A DNA stretch of 22,228 bases from Chitinophagaceae bacterium (GCA_025455665.1 JALOMC010000009.1:1-22228); one strand, 5' to 3'; positions 1 through 7,794 are shown, numbered from the stretch's first letter. Program-made: numbers and translations. The notes: generated from the sequence alone by a model not told the origin.

Positions 1-243
1 CGTCTACCGGACTTCCCGACTTCCCGTCTACGGACTACCGACTACGGACTTCCCGACTTCCCGACTTCCCGTCTACGGACTAACGACTACGGTCTACCGA
101 CTACGGACTTCCCGACTTCCCGACTTCCCGTCTACGGACTAACGACTACGGACTTCCCGACTTCCGGACTTCCCGACTTCCCGTCTCCGGTCTACCGACT
201 TCCCGACTTCCGGACTTCCCGACTCCAGACTCCCGACTCCCAA
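1..243. repeat. Degenerate 7/8-bp tandem repeat array with a 59-bp higher-order unit
   Basis: The stretch is built almost entirely from short units of the form ACTTCCCG (8 bp) and ACTACGG, ACTACCG, ACTAACG or TCTACGG (7 bp). A higher-order duplication is visible: 37-92 and 96-151 are identical over 56 bp, giving a 59-bp period. Towards 200-243 the units decay (ACTCCAG, ACTCCCG, ACTCCCA) and the array ends at the stop codon of the minus-strand gene that terminates at 244. Because 7 and 8 are not multiples of 3 the array is not a protein repeat. The left edge lies outside the window, so its full length is unknown. There are no unique spacers, so it is not CRISPR. Function is unknown. Confidence 0.9.
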
Positions 244-1404
244 CTACAAAATAGGATGCCGCTTGAAGGGCTTGCTACGATCGAACAGGTAGCGGTAAGT
301 GGCCAGGCGACGGCTGAGGTTGAATTCGAGGTTTTTGGAGATGTTATTCATTTTCGGGTTGAAATCGCCCTGCCATTGAAGCTCAGTCAGGTAGTATTTT
401 TTTGAAGGCTGTATCACTTTGGCAGCCTCCACAATCATGTAGTAATCTATACCGGTTCCCTGAAACTCGGGCACTACGCCAAACACAATGCCTGTAAATT
501 TTTTGATGACGCCTCGCCAGCGGTAATACACAAACTTCAGCTTGCCCCACCAATCGAACCGGCCGTTGAGATACCGGAATGCCTCATTCAAATCGGGCAG
601 GCTGAGGTACATGGCTACCGGCTTGCCATCATGATAGGCAAACCATACCAGCTCTTCATCCATCACCGGCTTCATGGTAGCAAATGTTTTTTTAGCCATT
701 TCCAGGCTCATGCTTTTGTTGCCTTCGTGGCTGGCCCATGCTTTGTTGTACACTTCGCAAAAGTCGGCTGCATACTTGTCCAGCTGGCTTTTGCGGGCAT
801 GCTGCACGCTAAACGCCGGATCGGCCGCAAAGCGTTCGTGAGCCCGATAAAATTTATCGCTAAGGCGGGGCTGTACCGGCCGGCTGTAGCAGTTTTGATA
901 AAAGAAAACCTGGCAACCGTATTGCTCCAACAGGTTTTTGTAGTAAGGCGCATTGTAGTTCATGCCATAGGGCGGCGGGTCAAATCCTTCCACCAGCAGC
1001 CCCCACCAGTAGTTGCGTTCGCCAAAATTCACCGGGCCATCCATGGCCTCCATGCCTTTGGCCGCCAGCCAGTCGCGGGCCGTGTCCAGCAGCAGGTTGG
1101 CCGCCGCCTGGTCGTCTATACAATCAAAAAAACCAAAACAACCGGTAGGCTGCTCATCGCCTTTGTTTTTGTAGCGCTTGCTCACATAGGCGGCTATGCG
1201 CCCAATGTAGCGGCCCTGCTCGTTTTGCAGCAGCCAGCGGGTGGCTTCGCCAAATCTGAAAGCCTTGTTCTTGGTTTTATCAAATACCTGTTCTACGTCC
1301 TTATCCAGCGGTCGTATATAGTTGGGGTCGCTGCCTAGCAGCTGCACAGGAACCAGCAAAAACTGGCGGGCCAGTCTTGCATCGGTTACTTCTACTATTC
1401 GCAT
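244..1404 (-). CDS. GNAT-like acyltransferase superfamily protein, 386 aa, substrate unknown
   Basis: The protein resembles the long GNAT-like proteins of Bacteroidota and proteobacteria that are usually annotated as hypothetical or N-acetyltransferase. The N-terminal half carries the segment YIGRIAAYVSKRYKN followed by GCFGFFDCIDD and an acidic/aromatic stretch DGPVNFGERNYWWGLLVEGF (about residues 62-141). The C-terminal half has another GNAT-like beta-strand pattern (VWFAYHDGKPVAMYLSLPDL, then GIVFGVVPEFQGTGID at about residues 304-319) where acyl-CoA would be expected to bind. No signal peptide or membrane segment is seen, so it is probably cytoplasmic. It lies 20 bp downstream of the L,D-transpeptidase on the same strand, so co-transcription is likely. 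The stop codon abuts the tandem repeat array. The acyl donor and acceptor cannot be told from the sequence. Confidence 0.85.
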   Translation of the reverse strand: MRIVEVTDARLARQFLLVPVQLLGSDPNYIRPLDKDVEQVFDKTKNKAFRFGEATRWLLQNEQGRYIGRIAAYVSKRYKNKGDEQPTGCFGFFDCIDDQAAANLLLDTARDWLAAKGMEAMDGPVNFGERNYWWGLLVEGFDPPPYGMNYNAPYYKNLLEQYGCQVFFYQNCYSRPVQPRLSDKFYRAHERFAADPAFSVQHARKSQLDKYAADFCEVYNKAWASHEGNKSMSLEMAKKTFATMKPVMDEELVWFAYHDGKPVAMYLSLPDLNEAFRYLNGRFDWWGKLKFVYYRWRGVIKKFTGIVFGVVPEFQGTGIDYYMIVEAAKVIQPSKKYYLTELQWQGDFNPKMNNISKNLEFNLSRRLATYRYLFDRSKPFKRHPIL

Positions 1405-1424
1405 AGGGCAAATGTAAGGCGGCG

Positions 1425-3044
1425 CTATTTGCTGGCACCAAACAGCCGGGCAGCCAATTGTTCATCGTGGCCGTACAGATCGGGCCTGCACTGTAGCAGG
1501 CCAGCCTGATCGACCCAGCAGGTAAAGTAGCCCACAAATACCGGAATGGGTTCCTTCACCGTCACGGTCCATTCGGCACTGCTGTCCATGGCCGCTTTTA
1601 TGCGGCTGGCATCAAAGCCAGGCTGGCGCTGCAGTACCCAGGCTGCCAGGGCAGGCGGGTTGGCCACCCGAATGCAGCCATGACTAAAAGCTCGTTTGTT
1701 TTCGCCAAACAAGCTTTTGCTCGGCGTATCGTGCAGATAAATGCTGTAGCTATTGGGAAATAAAAATTTCACTTTGCCCAGCGAGTTGCCCGGGCCTGGC
1801 TTTTGGCGCACCATGGGCAGCCCATCGGCGTAGCGGCCCACTACTTCCATGTTGCGCTTTTTGAAATAAGCCTCGGTGCGTCCCATCTCGTTTTTTACTA
1901 TGCTGTACGGCACGTTCCAGTAGGGTGCAAACACCACGTATTTCATTAGCCCATTAAAAATAACCGTGTTGGTAGCCGGCTTGCCTACCACTACATTCAT
2001 GTCAAACAGGTGGCGGCCGCTATCGTAGGCATGCAGTTTAAACTCGGGAATATTTACCACCAGATAGCGCCCCAGGCCCGGGCGTGGCACCCAGCGGGCC
2101 CGCTCCAGATTGATGCGCAGCTGACGGATGCGCTGGGCCAGCGGTTCATTCAGCGATTGGCGGGTAGCAGGCCCCAGTTCGCCGGTGGCCGGCAGGCCCA
2201 TGCGCTGCTGATACTGGCGCAGTGCGTTGGTGCCGGCATTGGTCCAGCGGGCACCTGTATCGGCAGCGGCCAAATCGCCCAGTGCCCACAGCCGGTACTG
2301 CAGCGCAGCAATGGTGCTGCTGCTATCGCCATTTGCCAGAGGCGCTGTGCCAAAATCGATGGCCGGCCATGGCTCATTTGCCTGCAGCTGCAGGTAGCGG
2401 GCCAGCTGGCGTCGCAGGTTTTCGAAAAGCGGGTGCACGGGCAGCAAGCCGGCTACATCGGCCGATCCGCTGGCCAGCAGTGTATCCAAAAATCCACGGG
2501 CGTCCAGTTTCTTTTTCGGGATGAACCAGCCCAGGTCTTTCAGATTCAACTGTCGGTTAGCGGCGTAAGCCCGCTCGGCATAGCGAAAAAAATGACGGGT
2601 GAGCAACAGCTCGGCCCGGGTTTGCGCCTGCAGCGATGCCGGGGCCGGCAGTGTGGCACTATCGCCTGGCTGCAACTGCTGCAGCAGGCTATCAAATGCT
2701 GGTACAAATAAGCTACTATCGGCCACGCTTTCGCGGTAGCTGCAGTACAGGTTGGCAAAATGGCGGGCCTGCAACGATACTCCTGCACTATCGAACCAGG
2801 CAAACTGATAATTACGATCGTGGTAAAAGCTGAGCATGGCGGCGCTGTCCTGCGCATTGAGCCGCTCCGCCGCCATAAAGCTGTAAAGGCTGGCCGAATC
2901 GAAAAAGCGGGGAATAAATGCGTTGCTGCTGGTGATGCTGGTATCCACAGGAGGCACCACTGGTGCCGGCTGCGAGCTGCTACGGCAGGCCGCCAGCGCC
3001 ATGAGCAGGCAGTAGCAGCCCAATAAACAGTTAACAGGCTTCAT
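1425..3044 (-). CDS. L,D-transpeptidase, YcbB-type, lipoprotein
   Basis: This is a predicted peptidoglycan cross-linking enzyme of 539 residues that would form 3-3 (meso-DAP to meso-DAP) links in the periplasm. I start it at 3044 rather than the open upstream ATG at 3167, because the 3044 start gives a clean lipoprotein signal with lipobox LAAC and Cys20. A long scaffold domain follows, then a peptidoglycan-binding-like segment (about residues 250-312, ending near LPATGELGPATRQSLNEP). The catalytic YkuD domain comes last, with LHDTPSKSLF and the diagnostic SHGCIRV, whose nucleophile is about Cys457. The order and length match the YcbB (LdtD) group better than the short ErfK group. It reads into the GNAT-like gene 20 bp downstream. 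The upstream gap to the divergent YtxH-like gene is about 115 bp, and I could not fix a promoter there. Confidence 0.93.
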   Translation of the reverse strand: MKPVNCLLGCYCLLMALAACRSSSQPAPVVPPVDTSITSSNAFIPRFFDSASLYSFMAAERLNAQDSAAMLSFYHDRNYQFAWFDSAGVSLQARHFANLYCSYRESVADSSLFVPAFDSLLQQLQPGDSATLPAPASLQAQTRAELLLTRHFFRYAERAYAANRQLNLKDLGWFIPKKKLDARGFLDTLLASGSADVAGLLPVHPLFENLRRQLARYLQLQANEPWPAIDFGTAPLANGDSSSTIAALQYRLWALGDLAAADTGARWTNAGTNALRQYQQRMGLPATGELGPATRQSLNEPLAQRIRQLRINLERARWVPRPGLGRYLVVNIPEFKLHAYDSGRHLFDMNVVVGKPATNTVIFNGLMKYVVFAPYWNVPYSIVKNEMGRTEAYFKKRNMEVVGRYADGLPMVRQKPGPGNSLGKVKFLFPNSYSIYLHDTPSKSLFGENKRAFSHGCIRVANPPALAAWVLQRQPGFDASRIKAAMDSSAEWTVTVKEPIPVFVGYFTCWVDQAGLLQCRPDLYGHDEQLAARLFGASK

Positions 3045-3159
3045 GCGTTGACAAGTGTTAAGATTATACGACCTTGAAGGTAGGATAGCGATGATTGCCG
3101 CCACTATTTTCGTTACCTTACGGTAGTCGAAGTTCCAAATGCAAACTCGATACAACACT

Positions 3160-3384
3160 ATGACCAACGGAACAAAAACACTCTTAGGCTTTTTGGCAGG
3201 TATTGCGGTAGGTGCCGGTGCTTATGCTTTTTTAAAATCGAAAAAAGGACAAGCACTGAAAGAGGACCTGAAGGAAAAAGCCAACGAAGTAAAAGATGAA
3301 CTGAGCACCCTGGTAGAAAAAGGAAAAGCAAAACTGCAAGAGTGGGAGCAGGAGAACAGCAACACCAGTACCAGCAATAGTTAA
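3160..3384 (+). CDS. YtxH-like small membrane protein
   Basis: This 74-residue protein has one N-terminal membrane segment (LLGFLAGIAVGAGAYAFL, about residues 8-25) followed by a charged, probably helical tail rich in Lys and Glu (SKKGQALKEDLKEKANEVKD). That is the layout of the YtxH family, often linked to general stress and to the cell envelope; no biochemical activity is established. An ATG seven codons upstream (3139) is in frame, but the 3160 start matches the family N-terminus better. Four bases separate its stop from the holin-like gene, and the third gene then overlaps that one, so the three are very likely one transcript. Confidence 0.85.
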   Translation: MTNGTKTLLGFLAGIAVGAGAYAFLKSKKGQALKEDLKEKANEVKDELSTLVEKGKAKLQEWEQENSNTSTSNS

Positions 3385-3388
3385 GTAC

Positions 3389-3766
3389 ATGGCCAACGAA
3401 GCAACCAGCCTGACCGACGAAATGCAAGACAGCATCAAAAACCTGCTGGCCGACCGCCTGCTCCTGGCCAAAATGGAAGCGGCCGAAAAAACAGCACTGC
3501 TCAGCTCGAGGCTGCTTATCAGTATGCTGGCTGGCGGTCTGGGCTTGTTTGTATTGTTATTTTTCAGCCTGATGGCCGGCTACTATTTCGGGCAGCTGTT
3601 TGGCAGTTTATTTGCCGGGTTTGCCACCGTGGCTGGCATCTATCTATTGCTGTTGGTGCTATTGCTTACCGTATGGCGTCGCCCGCTGCAGCGCCGCATC
3701 GAAAACACCGTGATCCGAACCATTTTTGCCGCCGACGATTCTGAAACGTCTTCTACCCGCTTGTGA
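3389..3766 (+). CDS. Phage holin 3_6 superfamily membrane protein (not phage-borne here)
   Basis: This 125-residue protein has an amphipathic N-terminus, then two strongly hydrophobic segments (about residues 43-66 and 75-94, the second containing FATVAGIYLLLLVLLLTVW) and a basic C-terminal tail starting RRPLQRR. This fits the Phage_holin_3_6 (formerly DUF1469) family, whose members are mostly chromosomal, sit beside YtxH and similar stress genes, and have no proven lytic role. No lysin or phage gene is nearby. Its TGA stop overlaps the GTG start of the next gene by four bases (GTGA at 3763-3766), which implies translational coupling. Confidence 0.85.
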   Translation: MANEATSLTDEMQDSIKNLLADRLLLAKMEAAEKTALLSSRLLISMLAGGLGLFVLLFFSLMAGYYFGQLFGSLFAGFATVAGIYLLLLVLLLTVWRRPLQRRIENTVIRTIFAADDSETSSTRL

Positions 3767-4119
3767 AATACGGTCCATCATACCAGCCCCGCCAGCCCAT
3801 CATCAACCTGGCCACTTTGCGTGCCGAAAAACGGCAATTGCGCCAGCACATAGCAGCCGGCGATGAGCAACTGCGCCAATCGATACGGCAGTGGCCGATA
3901 GCCGCCGCCTGGCAAGGTTTGCAGCGGGTAGGTGGCTTGCTTGGCAGCGCCGGCTTCGGGCGCATTTTTCAAACAGTACTGGCGGGCCAAAGCAGCACCA
4001 GCAGCAGCTTTTGGATGAAACTGCTGAAAGCCACTGCTGTGTTTGCCGGTGTAAAAATTGGCGAGCACCTCATGAAAAAAATGAACGAGGGCAATACAGA
4101 CGATGATGCGCAGGAATAA
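3763..4119 (+). CDS. Unknown small protein, third gene of the YtxH/holin cluster
   Basis: I do not recognise a family for this 118-residue protein. It starts with GTG at 3763, four bases inside the end of the holin-like gene; no nearby ATG gives the same reading. The N-terminal half is basic and probably helical (LRAEKRQLRQHIAAGDEQLR). The middle is Gly/Ser-rich, and one weakly hydrophobic segment (LLKATAVFAGVKIGEHLMKK, about residues 86-105) may touch or cross the membrane. The tail is acidic. Position alone suggests a membrane-associated partner of its two upstream neighbours. It ends 31 bp from the convergent YpdA gene. Confidence 0.75.
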   Translation: MKYGPSYQPRQPIINLATLRAEKRQLRQHIAAGDEQLRQSIRQWPIAAAWQGLQRVGGLLGSAGFGRIFQTVLAGQSSTSSSFWMKLLKATAVFAGVKIGEHLMKKMNEGNTDDDAQE

Positions 4120-4150
4120 GCAGATTGCTCACTCATTTACATTTATTTTT

Positions 4151-5143
4151 CTACACAGATGTGCGGCTGCCAGGCCGCCATTTTTGTTGCAAATCAGCCA
4201 CTATCAACTGTGCATGTTCACGGCTGTTTTCAATAAACCAAACATGCGTATCCATGCCACCACACACCACCCCTGCCAGGTACAAGCCGGGTACATTGGT
4301 TTCCATGGTCGTGGGGTTGTAGGCTGGCTGTTGCTTTTCATCGGCCGATAGCTGAATACCCATGCTGCTCAGCCACTGCCCGTTTGGCTGATAGCCGGTC
4401 ATGGCTATTACAAAATCATTGGCCAGCGTAACCATGCCATTGGGTGTTGCAATATCAACTTCACCGGGGCGAATGGCCAACACCTGCGACTGCGGATAGG
4501 CCCTTATGCTCCCCTCTTCTATGCGATTGACGACATCGGGCCTCACCCAATATTTGACCCGCTCACCAATGCTTTTTTCCCTAAACAGCATGCTTACTTC
4601 GGCACCTTTACGCCAGGTTTCGAGGGCCGCATCTACCGCCGAATTATTGGCACCTACTACCAGTACTTTTTGGAAGGCGTAGTAGTGTGGGTCTTTGTAA
4701 TAGTGCGTCACTTTGGGCAGGTCTTCTCCGGGCACATTCATGCGCACCGGCAGGTCGTAAAAGCCGGTAGCTACAATGACTGCTTTTGCCCGATAAACTG
4801 CTTTGCTGGTACGGACGATAAAGTGACGGTCTTGCTGTTGTACGCTGCTCACCTCTTCAAACAAACGAAGCGGCAGCTGAAACCATTGGGCCACACGACG
4901 GTAGTACTCCAGCGCCTCGGCCCTGCCTGGCTTGGCCTGCAAACTGGTAAAGGGAATGTTGCCGATTTCGAGCCGCTCAGAAGTAGAAAAAAAAGTCATG
5001 TTGGCCGGGTAGTGGTACAAACTATTTACCAAACAGCCTTTATCGATTACAACAAACGAGTAGCCAGCCTGCTGCAATGCAATACCACAGGCCAAACCAA
5101 TGGGCCCGGCTCCTATTACCACCACATCTGGTTGTTGGGTCAT
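4151..5143 (-). CDS. ypdA: YpdA-family bacillithiol disulfide reductase (putative)
   Basis: This 330-residue FAD/NAD(P)-dependent oxidoreductase of the thioredoxin-reductase-like fold lacks the CxxC pair of thioredoxin reductase. It has an N-terminal FAD dinucleotide motif (VVVIGAGPIGLACGIAL, residues 7-23), the ATGFYDLP stretch, a second Rossmann motif for NADPH (VLVVGANNSAVDAALE) and a C-terminal FAD loop (VPGLYLAGVVCGG). This arrangement matches YpdA (Bdr), which in Firmicutes reduces bacillithiol disulfide with NADPH. Bacteroidota carry homologues, and the sequence gives no reason to doubt the assignment, though the substrate was not tested here. It follows the unknown lipoprotein gene by 35 bp and may be co-transcribed with it. 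A YtxJ bacilliredoxin occurs later in this window. Confidence 0.9.
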   Translation of the reverse strand: MTQQPDVVVIGAGPIGLACGIALQQAGYSFVVIDKGCLVNSLYHYPANMTFFSTSERLEIGNIPFTSLQAKPGRAEALEYYRRVAQWFQLPLRLFEEVSSVQQQDRHFIVRTSKAVYRAKAVIVATGFYDLPVRMNVPGEDLPKVTHYYKDPHYYAFQKVLVVGANNSAVDAALETWRKGAEVSMLFREKSIGERVKYWVRPDVVNRIEEGSIRAYPQSQVLAIRPGEVDIATPNGMVTLANDFVIAMTGYQPNGQWLSSMGIQLSADEKQQPAYNPTTMETNVPGLYLAGVVCGGMDTHVWFIENSREHAQLIVADLQQKWRPGSRTSV

Positions 5144-5178
5144 GGCTGCAAAAATAGCTGCAAAGCAGAGGCTGCTGC

Positions 5179-5778
5179 TTATTTCCCTGCACTTGTCCTG
5201 CGCAATGCTTCCAGCGCTTGCTGCAATTGCTTTTGCACCGCCTGCACACCCGATACAGGTGGCAGTGCCTGCTGTTGGTATCGCTCTATCGATTTCATGC
5301 TTACCTGCAGTTTTAATGCACGGTAGTAATCATTCAACTGCTGCTTTAGTTGCGTAGCCACATCTACCTGCTGCTGCAGGGCCGCTGTACGCTGCAGCTG
5401 TGCCTGCTCAAATACTGCCAGCCGCTGTTGCCACTGTTGGCGCATACTGCTATCGCCTATTGCCTTTATTTCCAGCCGGGCAGCATTCAGCCACTCGCTG
5501 GTTTTTTCCTGATACAACTGGTACACCGCCAGGGTATCGCGGCAGGCTGCCAAAGCCCGTCTGATGCTGCGATCGGTAGCCTGCAAGGCAGTGTCGGCCT
5601 CCGCCAGTTCGTCGTAAATTTCGTCTACCAGATTGCCACTGCCACTGTACCGCTTGGTAAGGCTGGAAGAAGGCGCTTGCAATGCAGCCGGGGTGCCGGC
5701 GGGCTGTGGTGCTTGCGGCCCTTGGCGGCAACTGGTGGCCAGCACCAGCAGGAGCACAAGGATGCATGGAATTTTCAT
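5179..5778 (-). CDS. Unknown lipoprotein with a helical, Gln-rich body
   Basis: This 199-residue protein starts with a short hydrophobic signal and lipobox LATSC (Cys17), then a Pro/Ala-rich linker. The rest is almost certainly helical, with many Gln, Ala and Leu (for example QLKQQLNDYYRALKLQVSM and VQAVQKQLQQALEALRRT), consistent with a coiled-coil periplasmic or outer-membrane-tethered protein. I recognise no catalytic motif. The start codon lies about 30 bp beyond the terminator of the cold shock gene, and the stop is 35 bp from the YpdA start, so it probably begins a short unit with YpdA. Function is unknown. Confidence 0.82.
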   Translation of the reverse strand: MKIPCILVLLLVLATSCRQGPQAPQPAGTPAALQAPSSSLTKRYSGSGNLVDEIYDELAEADTALQATDRSIRRALAACRDTLAVYQLYQEKTSEWLNAARLEIKAIGDSSMRQQWQQRLAVFEQAQLQRTAALQQQVDVATQLKQQLNDYYRALKLQVSMKSIERYQQQALPPVSGVQAVQKQLQQALEALRRTSAGK

Positions 5779-5809
5779 AGCTGTAAAATAACAATTGCCG
5801 GCATCCAGG

Positions 5810-5841
5810 AAAAAAATAACCCGCCGGCTCAGGCCGACGGG
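5810..5841 (-). terminator. Rho-independent terminator of the cold shock gene
   Basis: Read on the minus strand, a stem with eight of nine paired positions (one C/A mismatch) and a 4-nt loop occupies 5841-5820. It is followed by GTTA and a run of seven T at 5816-5810. It lies 29 bp after the cold shock stop codon and 31 bp before the next minus-strand start, so it separates the two genes. Confidence 0.8.
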
Positions 5842-5870
5842 CGTGTATTATTTGACCCTGATGTTGAACC

Positions 5871-6323
5871 TTAGGGAGCCAGCTTTACCCTGGCAGCCTG
5901 CAGGCCACGAGGGCCACGCTCTACTTCAAACTGTACTTTGTTGTTTTCACCAATCCGATCGATGCAGGCATTGATGTGAACGAAAATGCTTTCCTGCGTC
6001 TGCAGGTCGCGGATAAAACCGAAACCCTTGGCGGTATTGAAGAAAGAGACAATGCCGGTACGAATGGGATCTTCCTGCTCGAGCTCGCTGGCTTTGGGCA
6101 CACCAATTACTATATCTTCCAGCTTTACCTCCACTTTTTTGGTGGGGTCGGGCGGGGTGGTGGTCAAATTGCCGTTTTCATCGATGTAGGCCATCATGTC
6201 TTCGAGGCTTTTACCGCCCGAATGGTTTTTGCGTTCTGCTTTACGCTCCGCCTTCTCTTGCTTTTCCTTTTGCTTTTTCTTTTCCCGTTCTTTTTTGTTC
6301 CAGCTGTCCTGACTTCTTGCCAT
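5871..6323 (-). CDS. Cold shock domain protein with Lys/Glu-rich N-terminal extension
   Basis: This 150-residue protein ends in a cold shock domain (about residues 86-150) with both RNA-binding motifs intact: RNP1 KGFGFI (99-104) and RNP2 SIFVHI (112-117). It begins with a highly basic, low-complexity tract (KKEREKKKQKEKQEKAERK) and a short conserved segment SLEDMMAYIDENGNLTTTPP. This layout is common in Bacteroidota and differs from the 65-70-residue CspA type. It likely binds single-stranded RNA or DNA as a chaperone; the basic tract may add non-specific nucleic-acid contact. It has its own terminator (5810-5841). It is divergent from the beta-barrel gene at 6566 across about 240 bp of non-coding sequence. 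Confidence 0.93.
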   Translation of the reverse strand: MARSQDSWNKKEREKKKQKEKQEKAERKAERKNHSGGKSLEDMMAYIDENGNLTTTPPDPTKKVEVKLEDIVIGVPKASELEQEDPIRTGIVSFFNTAKGFGFIRDLQTQESIFVHINACIDRIGENNKVQFEVERGPRGLQAARVKLAP

Positions 6324-6565
6324 GTGTTTTTAATCCCGCTTTTTTTGGCAACACCGGCTGCAGCTCATGAGAGAGTGTTTGTCTGCAGGCGCCCTGCCCG
6401 GGATGCGTGAAAGGTAGGCCTTTTTGGCGGGCTACCGGGGTTCGGGCTGCAAAGGCTTGCTAAAACATTGATCCTGTTAACAATTATCTATAAATGTTCC
6501 GGGTGTTTTGAAAAGAATGCCACTCGTTTGAGATTGCAGCTTGTACCTACAAACAGCTCCACTAT
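6324..6565. other. Divergent intergenic region without a gene
   Basis: This 242-bp gap lies between the minus-strand cold shock gene and the plus-strand beta-barrel gene, so it should hold both promoters. A -7-like sequence such as CTCGTTTG at 6523-6530 can be seen, but no -33 TTG lies at proper spacing, so no promoter is called. The cold shock leader has a long T/A-rich tract (6325-6349). Leader RNA structure for a cold shock gene is possible but I see no clear motif. Confidence 0.5.
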
Positions 6566-7138
6566 ATGAAATTTTATACACTGCTATTGGCGGGCACTGC
6601 CAGCTTATGTTCGTGGGCGGCAGCAGCGCAGCCGCAAACCCGCGTGGGGGCTACTTTTACTGCCGACCTTACCTACTCTGGCAATTTGCAGCCCGGCATG
6701 GGCCTGGTGCTGGAGCGAAAAATGACCCGGCGCAGCGGCCTGGAAACAGGCATTTACTACCGCAATAATCCGGTGGCATTTACCACATTTATTCAAATAC
6801 CTTCTGCCGGTAGCTTCAGCTTCAATTCCAGCCTGAACGAACGGTTTATATCCATACCGGTGCTGTACAAATTCTACTCCCGCATCGTCAACTTCAGTGT
6901 AGGACCCACCTTCGACTTCATGCTGGGCTGGAAGCAAACCAGCGGCCGACCGCAGGTAAACATCGACAGCTATTCCACTTCCAATAAGTTTGACCTGGGG
7001 GCCATGCTAAAGCTGAGCAAGCAAATAAAGCTGGCCGACCAATGGCTGCTGGAACCAGAGCTGCGGCTGAATCCGCTTTTCAGCGGCGCACGGATATACG
7101 GCGGCCTTTCCATTGGTACCCGCTATGTACTTAAGTGA
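6566..7138 (+). CDS. Small outer-membrane beta-barrel protein
   Basis: This 190-residue protein has a signal peptide ending near AAAAQ (residues 17-22) and then alternating hydrophobic/polar strands with aromatic edges, typical of the porin-like outer-membrane beta-barrel family (PF13568) of Bacteroidota. Visible strand-like runs include RVGATFTADLTYSGN, SGLETGIYYRNNPV, FISIPVLYKFYSRIVNFSVG and IYGGLSIGTRYVLK at the end. The size suggests an eight-stranded barrel. The last strand ends with the hydrophobic pattern expected for outer-membrane insertion. The function is not known from sequence. The stop is one base from the convergent MarR-type gene. Confidence 0.85.
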   Translation: MKFYTLLLAGTASLCSWAAAAQPQTRVGATFTADLTYSGNLQPGMGLVLERKMTRRSGLETGIYYRNNPVAFTTFIQIPSAGSFSFNSSLNERFISIPVLYKFYSRIVNFSVGPTFDFMLGWKQTSGRPQVNIDSYSTSNKFDLGAMLKLSKQIKLADQWLLEPELRLNPLFSGARIYGGLSIGTRYVLK

Positions 7139-7139
7139 G

Positions 7140-7775
7140 TCAGGCTGTCTGCATCAGCTCACGCACTTGTTTGATTTCGTGGCGGCGGCTGTGGTGCAGA
7201 TCAAGCCGCTCCAGCAACTGCAGCAAATCATCCTTTTCGTGCTCGGTCAACACAGCCAGCGCATCTTCTACTTGCATCAGCCCTTCGAAAGCGCAGAGCA
7301 AGTGCTGCCGGCCATGGGCAGTTATCTGGATAAAAGCCGACCTGCCATCGTCGGGATTCTGTGTCTCGCTGATGAGACCCGCATTTTTCATGCGCTTCAG
7401 CAGCTCGCTGCCGGTAGGTATTTCTATCAGGCACTGGCGCAGCAGCTGCGTTTTGGTAGCCCTGGGCAGGTATAGCAGCGTTACCAATACCACAAATTCA
7501 TCTTCCGACATGCCGGCCGATTTCATTGAAGGCTTGGTAAGCTGGTGCAAAAAACGCTCGAGGCGGCCCACCAATATGGCTGCCCTGATGTGCTTTTCAA
7601 TACCCTCGTAGCTGCCGGGCTGACCACCAGCTTGCGCAGCCGCCCTGCTTGCCTTCATCGGCGCGGGGGCCACCACCGCCGGGCTTTGTTGTATCAGCCA
7701 TACTCCAAAAGCAGTGGCATCGGGCTGTCCGCCAGCGGCCAGGTACTGCTGCCATATCGTTTCCATTTGAAGCAT
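7140..7775 (-). CDS. MarR-family transcriptional regulator with N-terminal extension
   Basis: The C-terminal two thirds form a winged-helix MarR core: SEDEFVVLVTLLYLPRATK, LLKRMKNAGLISETQNP (recognition helix) and the wing DDGRSAFIQITAHG. The start could be ATG at 7775 (211 aa) or 7766 (208 aa); the open frame runs further upstream to 7877, but that would cross the inverted repeat. MarR proteins are usually about 140-150 residues, so the first 60-70 residues, including AAAQAGGQPG, are extra and of unknown role. It is divergent from the TonB receptor, and the perfect inverted repeat at 7795-7819, 20 bp upstream of the start, is a natural operator. The ligand is unknown. Confidence 0.87.
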   Translation of the reverse strand: MLQMETIWQQYLAAGGQPDATAFGVWLIQQSPAVVAPAPMKASRAAAQAGGQPGSYEGIEKHIRAAILVGRLERFLHQLTKPSMKSAGMSEDEFVVLVTLLYLPRATKTQLLRQCLIEIPTGSELLKRMKNAGLISETQNPDDGRSAFIQITAHGRQHLLCAFEGLMQVEDALAVLTEHEKDDLLQLLERLDLHHSRRHEIKQVRELMQTA

Positions 7776-7794
7776 GAGCAAAGTAAATATTATC

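Noticed and set aside
1..243. CRISPR array
   Set aside because: There are no unique spacers of constant length between repeats; the units are contiguous and degenerate.
3045..3159. Promoter call between the L,D-transpeptidase and YtxH-like genes
   Set aside because: TATTTTCG at 3105-3112 resembles a -7 element, but the nearest TTG lies 28 bp upstream, which is outside normal spacing.
3389..3766. Prophage remnant
   Set aside because: The holin-family protein is the only phage-like label, chromosomal members of this family are common, and no other phage gene is present.
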